From NCBI GenBank assembly GCA_947450025.1, contig CANFTW010000003.1:62001-126000 (forward strand): a stretch of 64,000 nt of DNA. The letters run 5' to 3'. A program made the position numbers and the translations under genes. Shown here in pieces: positions 51,604-60,917 of this stretch (positions within the stretch are counted from its first letter, which is position 1; each line of letters opens with the position of its first letter). The notes under the pieces were generated by a model. The model was not told the origin of the DNA. It did no database searches and worked only from the letters and a program-made list of their open reading frames with translations. Origin of the DNA: Bacteroidota bacterium (lineage in GTDB: Bacteria; Bacteroidota; Bacteroidia; B-17B0; Aurantibacillaceae).

Positions 51604-51622
51604 AATCAGTTATTTAGTTAGC

Positions 51623-51653
51623 AAAAACCTCCGCGATATACACGGAGGTTTTT
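51623..51653. terminator. Hairpin terminator between gmd and fcl
   Basis: An 11-bp perfect stem (AAAAACCTCCG with CGGAGGTTTTT) around a 9-base loop. It lies 5 bp after the gmd stop and 19 bp before the fcl start. On the minus strand it ends in a T run, so it can attenuate transcription from gmd into fcl. Confidence 0.85.
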
Positions 51654-51658
51654 AAATT

Positions 51659-52747
51659 TTACTCTTTATAGTTTAATATTTTGTGCCCACCTTCCAGCAA
51701 GTACTTATCACGCTTAAATAATTCAACGTCTGAATTTACCATCTCTTTACATAATTCAGCAACTGTATAAGTTGGTGTCCAGCCCATTTTAGTTTTAGCT
51801 TTGGTGGCATCTCCTACTAATAAATCAACCTCAGCAGGGCGATAATATTTAGGATCAATTTCCACAATTGTTTTTCCTGTAACGACATCAATCCCTTTTT
51901 CTTGCTCTGCTTTTCCTTCCCACTTTAACGTAATTCCTACCTCAGCAAAAGCCATATTAATAAATTCACGAACCGTAATTTTTATCCCAGTTGCTAAAAC
52001 AAAATCTTCTGGCTCATCTTGTTGTAACATGCGCCACATTCCTTCCACATAATCTTTAGCATGTCCCCAATCTCTTTCCGAATCAATGTTTCCCATAAAT
52101 AGTTTGTCTTGTAATCCTAAACTAATTTTGGCAGCGGCACGCGTAATTTTACGAGTAACAAAGGTTTCGCCACGTAACGGGCTTTCGTGATTAAACAAGA
52201 TTCCATTGCATGCAAACATCCCGTATGCTTCACGATAATTTTTAGTAATCCAAAACGCATATAACTTAGCAACACCATACGGACTTCGTGGGTAAAAAGG
52301 CGTCGTTTCTTTTTGAGGAACTTCTTGAACTAAACCATATAACTCAGAGGTTGATGCTTGATAAAATCGTGTTTTCTTTTCTAAACCTAAAATACGAATC
52401 GCTTCTAATATTCTTAGTGTTCCAATTCCATCTGCATTGGCTGTATATTCTGGTGTATCAAAACTCACTTTCACATGCGACATTGCTGCTAAATTGTAAA
52501 TCTCGTCTGGTTGAACTTCCTGTACAATTCTAATTAAATTTGTACTATCTGTTAAGTCGCCATGATGTAATCTAAAATTCACATGCTTTTCATGTTGATC
52601 TTGATATAAATGATCGATTCTATCTGTATTAAATAACGAACTTCTTCGTTTTACTCCATGTACGGTGTACCCTTTACTTAAAAGCAATTCCGAAAGGTAT
52701 GCTCCGTCTTGCCCTGTTACTCCTGTAATTAATGCTACTTTTCCCAT
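51659..52747 (-). CDS. gmd: GDP-mannose 4,6-dehydratase
   Basis: A 362-residue short-chain dehydrogenase that makes GDP-4-keto-6-deoxymannose. NADP motif [15 protein letters not shown], the HHGDLTDS segment, catalytic QASTSELYG and [10 protein letters not shown], and [17 protein letters not shown] are all present. ATG 52747 (MGKVALITG) is preferred to the TTG seven codons upstream. First gene of the minus-strand polysaccharide group. A one-mismatch -7 box (TAATATTG) lies about 20 bp upstream. Confidence 0.96.
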   Translation of the reverse strand: MGKVALITGVTGQDGAYLSELLLSKGYTVHGVKRRSSLFNTDRIDHLYQDQHEKHVNFRLHHGDLTDSTNLIRIVQEVQPDEIYNLAAMSHVKVSFDTPEYTANADGIGTLRILEAIRILGLEKKTRFYQASTSELYGLVQEVPQKETTPFYPRSPYGVAKLYAFWITKNYREAYGMFACNGILFNHESPLRGETFVTRKITRAAAKISLGLQDKLFMGNIDSERDWGHAKDYVEGMWRMLQQDEPEDFVLATGIKITVREFINMAFAEVGITLKWEGKAEQEKGIDVVTGKTIVEIDPKYYRPAEVDLLVGDATKAKTKMGWTPTYTVAELCKEMVNSDVELFKRDKYLLEGGHKILNYKE

Positions 52748-52818
52748 ATTTTGTTTATAGAATAGCAATATTACGAAAAATTAACGAAAAAATGTGTTGT
52801 TTTTTAGGGCATTAAGTC

Positions 52819-52848
52819 TTTGTAAAACGAAGTTTTTTAATAGCTTTG
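52819..52848 (+). promoter_or_regulatory. Promoter of DUF3098-uppP (TTTG-N18-TAGCTTTG)
   Basis: TTTG (52819-52822) and TAGCTTTG (52841-52848) with an 18-bp spacer fit the Bacteroidota consensus completely. The ATG at 52868 is 19 bp beyond the box. Confidence 0.8.
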
Positions 52849-52867
52849 CTTTCCTAAAACACTTAGA

Positions 52868-53101
52868 ATGAAAACAACATTTGGCAAACAAAACTATCAA
52901 ATTTTAATTGGAGGAATTGTATTAATTATTCTTGGATATTTATTAATGATTGGTGGTGGTAGTGAAGATCCAAATGTTTTTAATCCTGCTATTTTTGAAA
53001 CACAGCGTATTACCATTGCGCCAATGGTTTGTTTATTGGGCTTTGTTACTGTAATTGTTGCTATTATGTGGCGACCAAAAACTAAAAACGAAGAAGCTTA
53101 A
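52868..53101 (+). CDS. DUF3098 membrane protein
   Basis: A 77-residue protein with two membrane helices ([19 protein letters not shown] and [17 protein letters not shown]) separated by a short loop with [14 protein letters not shown]. This is the DUF3098 family, usually found between ftsX and uppP in Bacteroidota. Here it precedes uppP by 26 bp, but ftsX is 40 kb away. Function unknown; an envelope or division role is suggested by the association. Confidence 0.9.
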   Translation: MKTTFGKQNYQILIGGIVLIILGYLLMIGGGSEDPNVFNPAIFETQRITIAPMVCLLGFVTVIVAIMWRPKTKNEEA

Positions 53102-53127
53102 TTCTTCCTTTTTTACCTTTTGATTTT

Positions 53128-53922
53128 ATGACATACTTCGAAGCATTTATTATTGCCGTTATTGAAGGTTTAACCGAGTTTTTACCTATTTCTTCAACCG
53201 GTCACATGATGATTGGGACGGCTATACTTGGCATTAAAGCCACGCCATTTGTGAAGCTGTTTACCATTGCCATTCAGTTAGGCGCGATTCTATCGGTCGT
53301 AGTTTTATACTTTAAACGTTTTTTTAAATCTATTGATTTTTATATCAAGTTAGTCGTTGCCTTTATTCCAGCTGCCATTTTTGGAGTACTGTTGGGCGAC
53401 TATATTGATGCTGCTCTTGAAAATTTAATTGGCGTTGCAGTCGCTTTATTTATTGGAGGTATTATTTTATTGTTTGTAGACAAATGGTTTAAAAACAATA
53501 TTCAAAATGAGGAAAAAGATATTACCTATCCAAAGGCCTTAAAAATTGGTTTGTTTCAATGCTTGGCTATGTGGCCTGGTATGAGCCGAAGTGCTAGCAC
53601 TATTGTGGGCGGAATGACCCAAGGATTAACTAGACAAAATGCCGCAGAGTTTTCATTTTTTTTAGCAGTGCCTACGATGTTTGCGGCAACGGCTAAAAAA
53701 TTATTAGACTTTTACAAAGACGGGATTAGCTTAAACGCACAAGAACTCAACATTTTAGTATTTGGAAATGTGATTGCTTTTATTGTGGCATTACTTGCTA
53801 TAAAATCCTTTATAGGATTTTTAAATAAACATGGTTTTAAAGGTTTCGGTTGGTACCGCATTATTGTTGGAGGAGTCTTAATTTTATTATTCCTACTGCA
53901 TATTCCAATAGAAATTATTTAG
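53128..53922 (+). CDS. uppP: Undecaprenyl-diphosphate phosphatase
   Basis: A 264-residue polytopic enzyme (BacA/UppP) that recycles the undecaprenyl lipid carrier for peptidoglycan and other polymers. The two active-site motifs are intact: [15 protein letters not shown] (residues 14-28) and [11 protein letters not shown]. Several membrane helices follow. It supplies carrier phosphate to both the peptidoglycan pathway and the nearby WecA-type polymer pathway. Convergent with the beta-barrel gene, 5 bp apart. Confidence 0.96.
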   Translation: MTYFEAFIIAVIEGLTEFLPISSTGHMMIGTAILGIKATPFVKLFTIAIQLGAILSVVVLYFKRFFKSIDFYIKLVVAFIPAAIFGVLLGDYIDAALENLIGVAVALFIGGIILLFVDKWFKNNIQNEEKDITYPKALKIGLFQCLAMWPGMSRSASTIVGGMTQGLTRQNAAEFSFFLAVPTMFAATAKKLLDFYKDGISLNAQELNILVFGNVIAFIVALLAIKSFIGFLNKHGFKGFGWYRIIVGGVLILLFLLHIPIEII

Positions 53923-53927
53923 TTCCA

Positions 53928-54635
53928 TTAATACGGGATAATAGCAAGCCCTATAGAAAAAGGATGAATACCTTTTGGCCCATTTTGAGTAAACACTTCG
54001 CTAAAATAATAACTTGCTGTTAAGCAGATTTGCTCCACGCCAATTCTAAAATTTACCCCATAACGCCAAGGATTAACGTTTTTTATATTATACAATCGTA
54101 TTCGGCCATTAGCATCATCTGTTTTGTTATAGTTCGATATCACATACCCTATTTTAGCTCCTACCATCACTTTAAAGGTTCGTGTGGTTTTGGTTCTAAA
54201 CCTTAATTCTAAAGGTATTTCGAAACTACGCTCGTTATATCGGTTTGCAATGTATGAGGTTGTTTTTGGTGAAAGAATGGTATTAGTATGCTGAGTTAAA
54301 CTATCATTTCGATAACTTAAATTCCCATTTGAACTAAAGTTATGTGAATAAAATCCTAAGCCATAGCCAAAACTAAAATTTGAATTTCCAATTGGTTTAT
54401 CAAACATGGTGCAAAAACCAAAACCAATACATTTCCAATCAGATTTTATGTTTTTAGAAACACCAAGCCAATTGGTATAATTCGCTTCAAAAATTAAACG
54501 GTCTTTTGGATCCGCTTTATAATTTTTTAAATCAAATTCGGATGCTGTTTTAGCAAGTTTAGCAGAATCTTTTTGCGCCTGAACCGAACGTCCAAAACTA
54601 AAAAACACTAAAAGATAGATAATGGCTTTTTTCAT
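53928..54635 (-). CDS. Outer-membrane beta-barrel protein (PorT-like)
   Basis: A 235-residue protein with a signal peptide (KKAIIYLLVFFSFGRSVQAQ) and a barrel-like remainder of alternating residues (FGYGLGFYSHNFSS, FEIPLELRFRTK, YGVNFRIGVEQICLTASYYF). The FEIPLELRFR strand is common to PorT-like and OMP_b-brl domain proteins. True PorT is a T9SS component of similar length, but I cannot confirm orthology; a generic small barrel is equally possible. Divergent from clpX. Confidence 0.75.
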   Translation of the reverse strand: MKKAIIYLLVFFSFGRSVQAQKDSAKLAKTASEFDLKNYKADPKDRLIFEANYTNWLGVSKNIKSDWKCIGFGFCTMFDKPIGNSNFSFGYGLGFYSHNFSSNGNLSYRNDSLTQHTNTILSPKTTSYIANRYNERSFEIPLELRFRTKTTRTFKVMVGAKIGYVISNYNKTDDANGRIRLYNIKNVNPWRYGVNFRIGVEQICLTASYYFSEVFTQNGPKGIHPFSIGLAIIPY

Positions 54636-54711
54636 GATTTTACCAAAAGTAATGGCTTTTTAGCAGATAAAAAAACAAAATAAAGCCTAGTGTTTGTGAG
54701 CCGATTTTACG

Positions 54712-54719
54712 TACTTTTG
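54712..54719 (+). promoter_or_regulatory. -7 promoter box (TAnnTTTG) of clpX
   Basis: TACTTTTG ends 17 bp before the ATG at 54737. The in-frame GTG at 54719 coincides with the end of the box and cannot be the start if transcription begins downstream. Confidence 0.6.
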
Positions 54720-54736
54720 TGGTCCAATTAAGTAAT

Positions 54737-55978
54737 ATGGCAAAAGCAGGTCCAATTGTATGTTCGTTTTGCGGACGAGATAAGAAAGAAGTTAAAGTTT
54801 TAATTGCAGGTGTCACTGGTCATATTTGCAACCAATGTATTTCTCAAGCATTTAAAATTGTGAATGAGGAAGCTGGTGCACAAGGAAACCAACAAGTGCA
54901 ACATGCCTTAAATGTATTAAAGCCTCATGCTATTAAAAAGCATTTGGATGAATACATTATTGGACAAGATGAAGCAAAAAAAATTATGAGTGTGGCCGTT
55001 TACAATCACTTTAAACGTGTGGCTCATGTGGCTGATGCTAAAGAAGACATTGAGATTGATAAATCAAATGTGATTTTAGTTGGAGAAACAGGGACTGGTA
55101 AAACCTTAATGGCTCGTACCATTGCTAAATTATTAAATGTTCCTTTTTGTATTGCAGATGCTACTGTTTTAACAGAAGCTGGTTATGTGGGCGAAGATGT
55201 AGAAAACGTATTAACGCGTTTATTACAAGCGGCTGATTATGATGTGGCTGCTGCCGAAAGAGGTATTGTGTTTATTGATGAGATTGACAAAATTGCTCGT
55301 AAAAGTGATAACCCTTCTATTACCCGAGATGTGAGTGGCGAAGGGGTGCAACAAGCAATGTTGAAATTACTAGAAGGCTCAGTTGTTAATGTGCCGCCGC
55401 AAGGTGGACGAAAACATCCAGATGCAAAAATGATTCAAGTAAACACCCGTAATATTTTATTTATTTGTGGTGGTGCCTTTGATGGAATTGATAAAAAAAT
55501 TGCACAACGATTAAATACACAGGCTGTTGGTTATTCGGCCTCAGTAGCAAAAGATGAAATTGATAAAGCGAATTTATTACAATACGTGTCTCCACAAGAT
55601 TTAAAATCATTTGGTCTAATACCTGAGTTAATAGGGCGTTTACCCGTTTTAACGTATTTAAAACCTTTAGATAAAGCAACACTTCGTTCTATTTTAACAG
55701 AGCCTAAAAATGCGCTCATTAAACAATATAAGCATTTGTTTAAAATGGAAGGGATTACCTTAGAGTTTGACGAAGCGGTATTAAACTTAATTGTAGATAA
55801 GGCTTTAGAATTTAAATTAGGCGCTCGTGGCTTACGTGGTATTTGCGAATCCATTATGGTAGATTTTATGTTTGATGCGCCAAGCGATGCCAAAGGATCT
55901 AAAAATTTAAACATTACTTTGGAGTATGCCCTAGATAAATTAAAAAATGCCAGGCTAACACAATTGCAAGTAGCGTAA
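54737..55978 (+). CDS. clpX: ATP-dependent protease ATPase subunit ClpX
   Basis: A 413-residue AAA+ unfoldase. N-terminal zinc-binding domain ([10 protein letters not shown] ... HICNQC), Walker [10 protein letters not shown], pore loop GYVGEDV, Walker [10 protein letters not shown], and sensor 2 in LGARGLRGI. The loop that docks on ClpP, IGF in E. coli, reads V264-G265-Y266 here. ATG 54737 is chosen from the conserved [13 protein letters not shown] start and the promoter position. clpP is not in the window. A strong terminator follows. Confidence 0.96.
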   Translation: MAKAGPIVCSFCGRDKKEVKVLIAGVTGHICNQCISQAFKIVNEEAGAQGNQQVQHALNVLKPHAIKKHLDEYIIGQDEAKKIMSVAVYNHFKRVAHVADAKEDIEIDKSNVILVGETGTGKTLMARTIAKLLNVPFCIADATVLTEAGYVGEDVENVLTRLLQAADYDVAAAERGIVFIDEIDKIARKSDNPSITRDVSGEGVQQAMLKLLEGSVVNVPPQGGRKHPDAKMIQVNTRNILFICGGAFDGIDKKIAQRLNTQAVGYSASVAKDEIDKANLLQYVSPQDLKSFGLIPELIGRLPVLTYLKPLDKATLRSILTEPKNALIKQYKHLFKMEGITLEFDEAVLNLIVDKALEFKLGARGLRGICESIMVDFMFDAPSDAKGSKNLNITLEYALDKLKNARLTQLQVA

Positions 55979-55991
55979 ACACTTTGTAAAT

Positions 55992-56023
55992 AAAAAAGCC
56001 CACTTAAATAGTGGGCTTTTTTT
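55992..56023. terminator. Bidirectional terminator after clpX
   Basis: A 13-bp stem (AAAAAAGCCCACT with AGTGGGCTTTTTT) and a 5-base loop, with A and T tracts. It lies between convergent clpX and the desaturase gene. Confidence 0.92.
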
Positions 56024-56039
56024 AATAACGTTTAGCTAA

Positions 56040-56774
56040 CTAGCTTTTTACTCTCACCAATTTAATAACTTTAATTTTATCTAAAAAAATCATTACTGGA
56101 TACGTTGGGTCAAACTCAAACCATTTGTTTGCAAAGTTTGGCTTAGACCCCGCATGATGATGGTTGTTTTGAAATAATTCGCCCATCATTAAAAAATCCC
56201 AAAATAATGTGTTTTTCGATTTGTCTCCTTCTTCGTAATTTCTGTAACCGTATTTATGTCCAGCCCAATTAACAATAGCGCCTTGTATTGGTCCCATTAA
56301 AAAATGTATTGGCAATAATAAAAACATCCACCATTGTGTTGCAAAAAAACAATAAAACACAAAGTAACCCACTCCAAAAGCAATACGAGTGTACCAACTA
56401 TCTGCGATCCTATCCACCCTTGGGTATTCCGGAAAATTACGGTCAAATTTATCTTCAACCACCACGCGTTTATTTAATACATCATTGTATATTTTTTTAG
56501 TATGCATCATCATGGTAAAGGCATCTTTAAAAAAATGTGGGGTGTGAGGGTCTTTTTCCGTATCACTATAAGCATGGTGCATCCGGTGCAAAATAGCATA
56601 AGCGCGTGCATTTAAATACGATGAGCCTTGGGTAATCCATGAAAATAAATAGAAAAACTTTTCCCAAAATTTATTCATGGTAAACATTTTATGAGCGCTA
56701 TAACGGTGTAAGAAAAACGTTTGACCAAAAAGAGATAAGTACCAATGTAGGGTCAGAAATAAAAGAATTATCAT
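56040..56774 (-). CDS. Membrane fatty acyl desaturase
   Basis: A 244-residue di-iron membrane enzyme of the acyl-CoA/acyl-lipid desaturase family. Three His boxes are visible: HRYSAH (residues 23-28), HRMHHAYSD (about 63-71) and NNHHH (about 210-214). Hydrophobic helices flank them. It should introduce double bonds into membrane fatty acids with O2. It is shorter than many Delta-9 desaturases and has no fused cytochrome b5, so the electron donor is separate. Stands alone, with terminators on both sides. Confidence 0.92.
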   Translation of the reverse strand: MIILLFLTLHWYLSLFGQTFFLHRYSAHKMFTMNKFWEKFFYLFSWITQGSSYLNARAYAILHRMHHAYSDTEKDPHTPHFFKDAFTMMMHTKKIYNDVLNKRVVVEDKFDRNFPEYPRVDRIADSWYTRIAFGVGYFVFYCFFATQWWMFLLLPIHFLMGPIQGAIVNWAGHKYGYRNYEEGDKSKNTLFWDFLMMGELFQNNHHHAGSKPNFANKWFEFDPTYPVMIFLDKIKVIKLVRVKS

Positions 56775-56888
56775 GTGTGTATGTTTAGTTCGGTTACAAA
56801 TGTCAGCATTATAAACTGATTTATCTCATCAATTAACAAAAACATGGCGTTAAACTATGGTAAAAACAGTATTTCTATTTTTATAAAT

Positions 56889-56921
56889 AAAAAACCCTCT
56901 ACAAATTGTAAAGGGTTTTTT
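56889..56921 (-). terminator. Terminator of the ATP synthase operon
   Basis: A 15-bp stem with one mismatch (AAAAAACCCTCTACA with TGTAAAGGGTTTTTT), loop AAT, followed by Ts on the minus strand. It begins 20 bp after the atpG stop. Confidence 0.9.
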
Positions 56922-56940
56922 ATAGATGTGTTAAATTTGA

Positions 56941-57846
56941 TTATCCGTTTAAGGCTTCAGCCCCCGCAACGATTTCTAAGATTTCAGTTGTAATAGCTGT
57001 TTGACGAGCTTTATTGTAACTAATTTTTAAATCACGTAACATGTCTTTAGCGTTATCGGTTGCTTTATGCATCGCCGTCATACGAGCACCATGCTCAGAC
57101 GCTACAGAATCTAATAAAGCTTTATAAAATTGTGTTTTTAATGAACGAGGAATTAAATCGCTAACAATAAACTCTTTGCTAGGCTCAAAAATATAATCGG
57201 TGTTAGAACCACCTGCATCATTTTGTGTAGCCACAATTGGTAAAAATTGTTCGGCTTGTACAATCTGAACAGCAGCGTTTTTAAATTGGTTGTAAACAAT
57301 CACCACTTTATCAAATTCTTTATTCACAAATGTTTCCATTACTTTTTCAGCAATTGGAGCCACATTATCGTAAGTCAAATTATCTAATATTGTTGTAACA
57401 TTTTGTGTAAAAGCATCCGAGTGAATCCCTTTCTCACTATGTACACCACGCATACCATGAGAAGTTCTTTTAAAAACATCGTTTACTTTTTTACCAATAC
57501 TAACAACAGAAATATTTTGTCCTTGAAAATCATTATTAATTAAAGACCAAGTTTTTTTAATAATATTTGCATTAAATCCACCTGCTAAACCACGATTTGA
57601 AGAAATGGCAATAATTAGAATGTTTTTAACACCTGTCTGACGAGCATAGGCATTTTCAGATGTATCTAAACTTGAGCTAACGTTTTGTAAAATTTCTTGC
57701 AATTTGTTAGCGTAAGGGCGCATCTGCGTAATAGCATCTTGTGCACGTTTCAATTTAGCAGCACTCACCATTTTCATGGCGCTAGTAATCTGCATCGTTG
57801 AACCAACGGATACTATTCTATTTCTTACTTCTTTTAAATTTGGCAT
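56941..57846 (-). CDS. atpG: ATP synthase F1 subunit gamma
   Basis: A 301-residue central-stalk subunit. N-terminal helix with RNRIVSVGSTMQITSAMKMVSAAKL and the C-terminal helix HGARMTAMHKATDNAKDMLRD followed by ARQTAITTEILEIVAGAEAL are the conserved coiled-coil parts that rotate within alpha3beta3. Length is normal. Last gene of this operon: atpD and atpC (beta and epsilon) do not follow and must lie elsewhere, as is usual in Bacteroidota. A strong hairpin separates it from atpA. Confidence 0.97.
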   Translation of the reverse strand: MPNLKEVRNRIVSVGSTMQITSAMKMVSAAKLKRAQDAITQMRPYANKLQEILQNVSSSLDTSENAYARQTGVKNILIIAISSNRGLAGGFNANIIKKTWSLINNDFQGQNISVVSIGKKVNDVFKRTSHGMRGVHSEKGIHSDAFTQNVTTILDNLTYDNVAPIAEKVMETFVNKEFDKVVIVYNQFKNAAVQIVQAEQFLPIVATQNDAGGSNTDYIFEPSKEFIVSDLIPRSLKTQFYKALLDSVASEHGARMTAMHKATDNAKDMLRDLKISYNKARQTAITTEILEIVAGAEALNG

Positions 57847-57861
57847 TTTATCTAAGATTTT

Positions 57862-57896
57862 AGAAGTCAGATTTAAGCTTTATAAATCTGACTTCT
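57862..57896 (-). other. Stem-loop between atpA and atpG
   Basis: AGAAGTCAGATTTA (57862-57875) pairs with TAAATCTGACTTCT (57883-57896): 14 bp with a 7-base loop, within the 63-bp gap. No T run follows on the minus strand, so it is more likely an RNA-stability or processing element than a terminator. Part of an arm recurs degenerately nearby (TCTAACTTCTTAATT). Confidence 0.75.
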
Positions 57897-57909
57897 TAAT
57901 TCTAACTTC

Positions 57910-59487
57910 TTAATTATACTTAGCTGATAATTCTTTTGCAGTTGCTTCTAAAGCTCCTGTAATAGCATCATCAAATTTTCCTGCTTTTAAAGCATCTAAT
58001 TCTGCTTTGTTTTTACGCTCACAAACATCTAAGAATTCTTTTTCGAATTCTCTTACTCTATTTACCGGAACACCACGTAATAAGTTTTTAGTTCCTAAGT
58101 AAATAATTGCAATTTGTTGTTCAACACGTAAAGGAGATGCATTCGCTTGTTTTAAAATTTCCACGTTTCGAGCACCTTTATCTAATACTGATTTTGTAGC
58201 AGCATCTAAGTCAGAACCAAATTTAGCGAACGCCTCTAACTCACGGTATTGCGCTTGATCTAATTTTAATGTCCCTGCTACTTTTTTCATTGATTTAATT
58301 TGAGCGTTACCACCAACACGAGACACCGAAATACCTACGTTAATTGCCGGACGAACACCTGAGTTAAATAAATTCGACTCTAAGAAAATTTGTCCATCAG
58401 TAATCGAAATCACGTTAGTTGGGATATAAGCCGAAACGTCGCCTGCTTGTGTTTCGATGATTGGTAAAGCTGTTAATGAACCACCACCTTTTACAATCGG
58501 TTTTAACGACTCAGGTAAATCATTCATGTTTCTAGCAATCTCATCAGACGCGTTAATCTTAGCAGCACGCTCTAATAAACGACTGTGTAAATAGAACACG
58601 TCACCAGGATATGCCTCACGTCCTGGAGGACGACGTAATAATAATGACACCTCACGGTAAGCTACCGCTTGTTTCGATAAATCATCATACACGATTAATG
58701 CAGGACGACCAGAATCTCTAAAGAACTCACCAACTGCAGCACCTGCAAATGGAGCGTAGAATTGCATTGGAGCTGGATCAGAAGCGTTAGCTGCTACAAC
58801 TACTGTATAAGCCATTGCGCCATTTTCTTCTAATGTACGAACAACGTTTGCTACAGTAGAACCTTTTTGAGCAATTGCTACATATATACAGAATACAGGT
58901 TTACCTGCATCATAAAATTCTTTTTGATTAATAATTGTATCTAAGGCAACGGTTGTTTTTCCAGTTTGACGGTCACCAATGATTAACTCACGTTGTCCAC
59001 GTCCAATTGGAATCATCGCATCAATCGCTTTAATACCTGTTTGTAAAGGCTCAGTAACTGGCTGACGGTAAATCACACCTGGCGCTTTACGCTCTAATGG
59101 TAATTCATACGTTATGCCTTGAATTGGTCCTTTACCATCGATTGGATTGCCTAAAGTATCAATAACACGGCCTAACATACCTTCTCCTACATTAATAGAA
59201 GCAATACGTCCAGTACGTTTTACTGAAGAGCCTTCGCTAATTCCAGTGCTTGCACCTAATAATACAGCACCAACGTTATCTTCCTCAAGGTTTAATACAA
59301 TTCCTTGTAAACCTGTTTCAAATTCAATCAACTCACCTGATTGAACTTTTGATAAACCGTAAATACGAGCGATACCATCACCTACTTGTAATACAGTTCC
59401 AACTTCTTCTAACTCAGCTTCCGATTTGAAACCTGATAATTGTTGTCTTAAAATTGCAGATACTTCTGCTGGTTTTACTTCAGCCAT
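57910..59487 (-). CDS. atpA: ATP synthase F1 subunit alpha
   Basis: A 525-residue subunit of the catalytic hexamer. Walker A GDRQTGKT, the [11 protein letters not shown] segment, the [25 protein letters not shown] signature, and the [11 protein letters not shown] segment with the conserved Arg are present. The N-terminal ILRQQLSGF helix that contacts delta is also there. Lies between atpH (21 bp) and atpG. Confidence 0.97.
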   Translation of the reverse strand: MAEVKPAEVSAILRQQLSGFKSEAELEEVGTVLQVGDGIARIYGLSKVQSGELIEFETGLQGIVLNLEEDNVGAVLLGASTGISEGSSVKRTGRIASINVGEGMLGRVIDTLGNPIDGKGPIQGITYELPLERKAPGVIYRQPVTEPLQTGIKAIDAMIPIGRGQRELIIGDRQTGKTTVALDTIINQKEFYDAGKPVFCIYVAIAQKGSTVANVVRTLEENGAMAYTVVVAANASDPAPMQFYAPFAGAAVGEFFRDSGRPALIVYDDLSKQAVAYREVSLLLRRPPGREAYPGDVFYLHSRLLERAAKINASDEIARNMNDLPESLKPIVKGGGSLTALPIIETQAGDVSAYIPTNVISITDGQIFLESNLFNSGVRPAINVGISVSRVGGNAQIKSMKKVAGTLKLDQAQYRELEAFAKFGSDLDAATKSVLDKGARNVEILKQANASPLRVEQQIAIIYLGTKNLLRGVPVNRVREFEKEFLDVCERKNKAELDALKAGKFDDAITGALEATAKELSAKYN

Positions 59488-59508
59488 TATTGATATGGTT
59501 TTTGTTTA

Positions 59509-60048
59509 TTAATTTAATGCTTTATGTGTTAATTCTTTTTTCATATTAGATAACTGACGAGCAACTGATTTATCTAGTTGTTTATCCCCAATTTTTAATA
59601 TAAATCCTCCAATGATGTTAGCGTCTATCTTTTCAACTAATTCAACTTCGCCACTTAATTGAGATTTTACTAAATCTAATGCTTTTTGTTTTGTAGCAGC
59701 GTCTAAACCGTTAGCCGATGTAACAACTGCTGTTAAAATATTTTTATGAGAACGATATTGCTCAATAAAGCTTGATGCCATTTCTGGAATAACAGATTCT
59801 CTTCTTTTTGAAGCGACAATCGTTAAAAATCCAGAAGTAATCGCATTAAATTTACCATCAAACACCGCCTTCATTGTCGCGATTTTTTTATCTGCTTTAA
59901 TGATTGGGCTATTTAAAAATGTAATGAATTCTTTAGAGCTATCGCAAACACTTTTTACTTGCACCATATCCGTATAAACAGCCTCTAACTGGCCTCTTTC
60001 TACTGATAGGTCTAGCAATGATTTTGCGTATCTTGTTGCAACGATCAT
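59509..60048 (-). CDS. atpH: ATP synthase F1 subunit delta
   Basis: A 179-residue peripheral-stalk subunit (OSCP-type). YAKSLLDLSVERGQLEAVYTD opens the six-helix N-terminal domain; the C-terminal signature is LVEKIDANIIGGFILKIGDKQLDKSV. Two bp after atpF. Confidence 0.95.
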   Translation of the reverse strand: MIVATRYAKSLLDLSVERGQLEAVYTDMVQVKSVCDSSKEFITFLNSPIIKADKKIATMKAVFDGKFNAITSGFLTIVASKRRESVIPEMASSFIEQYRSHKNILTAVVTSANGLDAATKQKALDLVKSQLSGEVELVEKIDANIIGGFILKIGDKQLDKSVARQLSNMKKELTHKALN

Positions 60049-60050
60049 GA

Positions 60051-60563
60051 TTAGTTAAGGTTTACGTCTTTCATTAAGTTGTTTACTAATGCTTTTTGCT
60101 TTTCATCATTTGATAATTCGCTACGTAAAATTTTCTCAGCGATTTCAATAGACAATGTTGCTACTTGGTTTTTTAACTCTGCAACAGCTGCATTTTTTTC
60201 ATTATTAATTTGCTCACGTGCAGAAGATAAAATTCTATCTGCATCTGCTTGCGCTTTGCTTTTTGCTTCAGCAATCATCACTTCTTTAGTGTCGCGAGCT
60301 TCTTTTAATAAATTATCTCTTTCAGCGCGAGCTTCTGCTAAAATCTTTTCATTATTAGATTTTAATTCACGCATATCGTTTAATGCGTTTTCAGCGCTTG
60401 CTAAAGCATCTTCAATACCTTTTTCTCGAGTTTTTATGGCATTTAAAATAGGCTTCCAAGCAAATTTTCCTAATAATACGAGTAATAAGACAAACGTAAT
60501 GGTTGTCCAAAATATTAAACCAACTGCTGGTTCTATTAAACTTGCTAAAATAAATAAGTTCAT
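60051..60563 (-). CDS. atpF: ATP synthase F0 subunit b
   Basis: A 170-residue subunit: one N-terminal membrane helix (GLIFWTTITFVLLLVLLGKF), then WKPILNAIKTREKGIEDALA and a long Ala/Glu/Lys-rich coiled coil that forms the stator stalk, ending in helices that bind delta. A single b gene is present, so the stalk is presumably a homodimer. Confidence 0.95.
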   Translation of the reverse strand: MNLFILASLIEPAVGLIFWTTITFVLLLVLLGKFAWKPILNAIKTREKGIEDALASAENALNDMRELKSNNEKILAEARAERDNLLKEARDTKEVMIAEAKSKAQADADRILSSAREQINNEKNAAVAELKNQVATLSIEIAEKILRSELSNDEKQKALVNNLMKDVNLN

Positions 60564-60611
60564 TTTATAGTGTTTTTAGTTGTACTGTATATTTACCAAA
60601 TAAAATAATTT

Positions 60612-60648
60612 AAACCAAAGCCATTACCAACCGTAATAGCTTTGGTTT
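60612..60648 (-). other. Stem-loop between atpE and atpF
   Basis: AAACCAAAGC (60612-60621) pairs with GCTTTGGTTT (60639-60648). ATTAC and GTAAT inside extend it after single-base bulges, leaving a CAACC loop. It sits in the 103-bp gap downstream of atpE. The downstream T content is modest, so partial termination or 3'-end protection of an atpB-E message is possible. Confidence 0.75.
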
Positions 60649-60666
60649 GTTTGTTGAAGCTTCTAA

Positions 60667-60912
<246 letters not shown>

Positions 60913-60917
60913 CTATA

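Noticed and set aside
55531-55914. 127-codon open frame antisense to clpX
   Set aside because: Fully inside clpX; no initiation context and no recognisable domain.
60079-60570. 163-codon open frame antisense to atpF
   Set aside because: It is the exact antisense of the coiled-coil atpF gene; the Ala/Glu/Lys-rich coding leaves the opposite strand open. Its translation (Ser/Phe/Ala-rich) matches no protein pattern.
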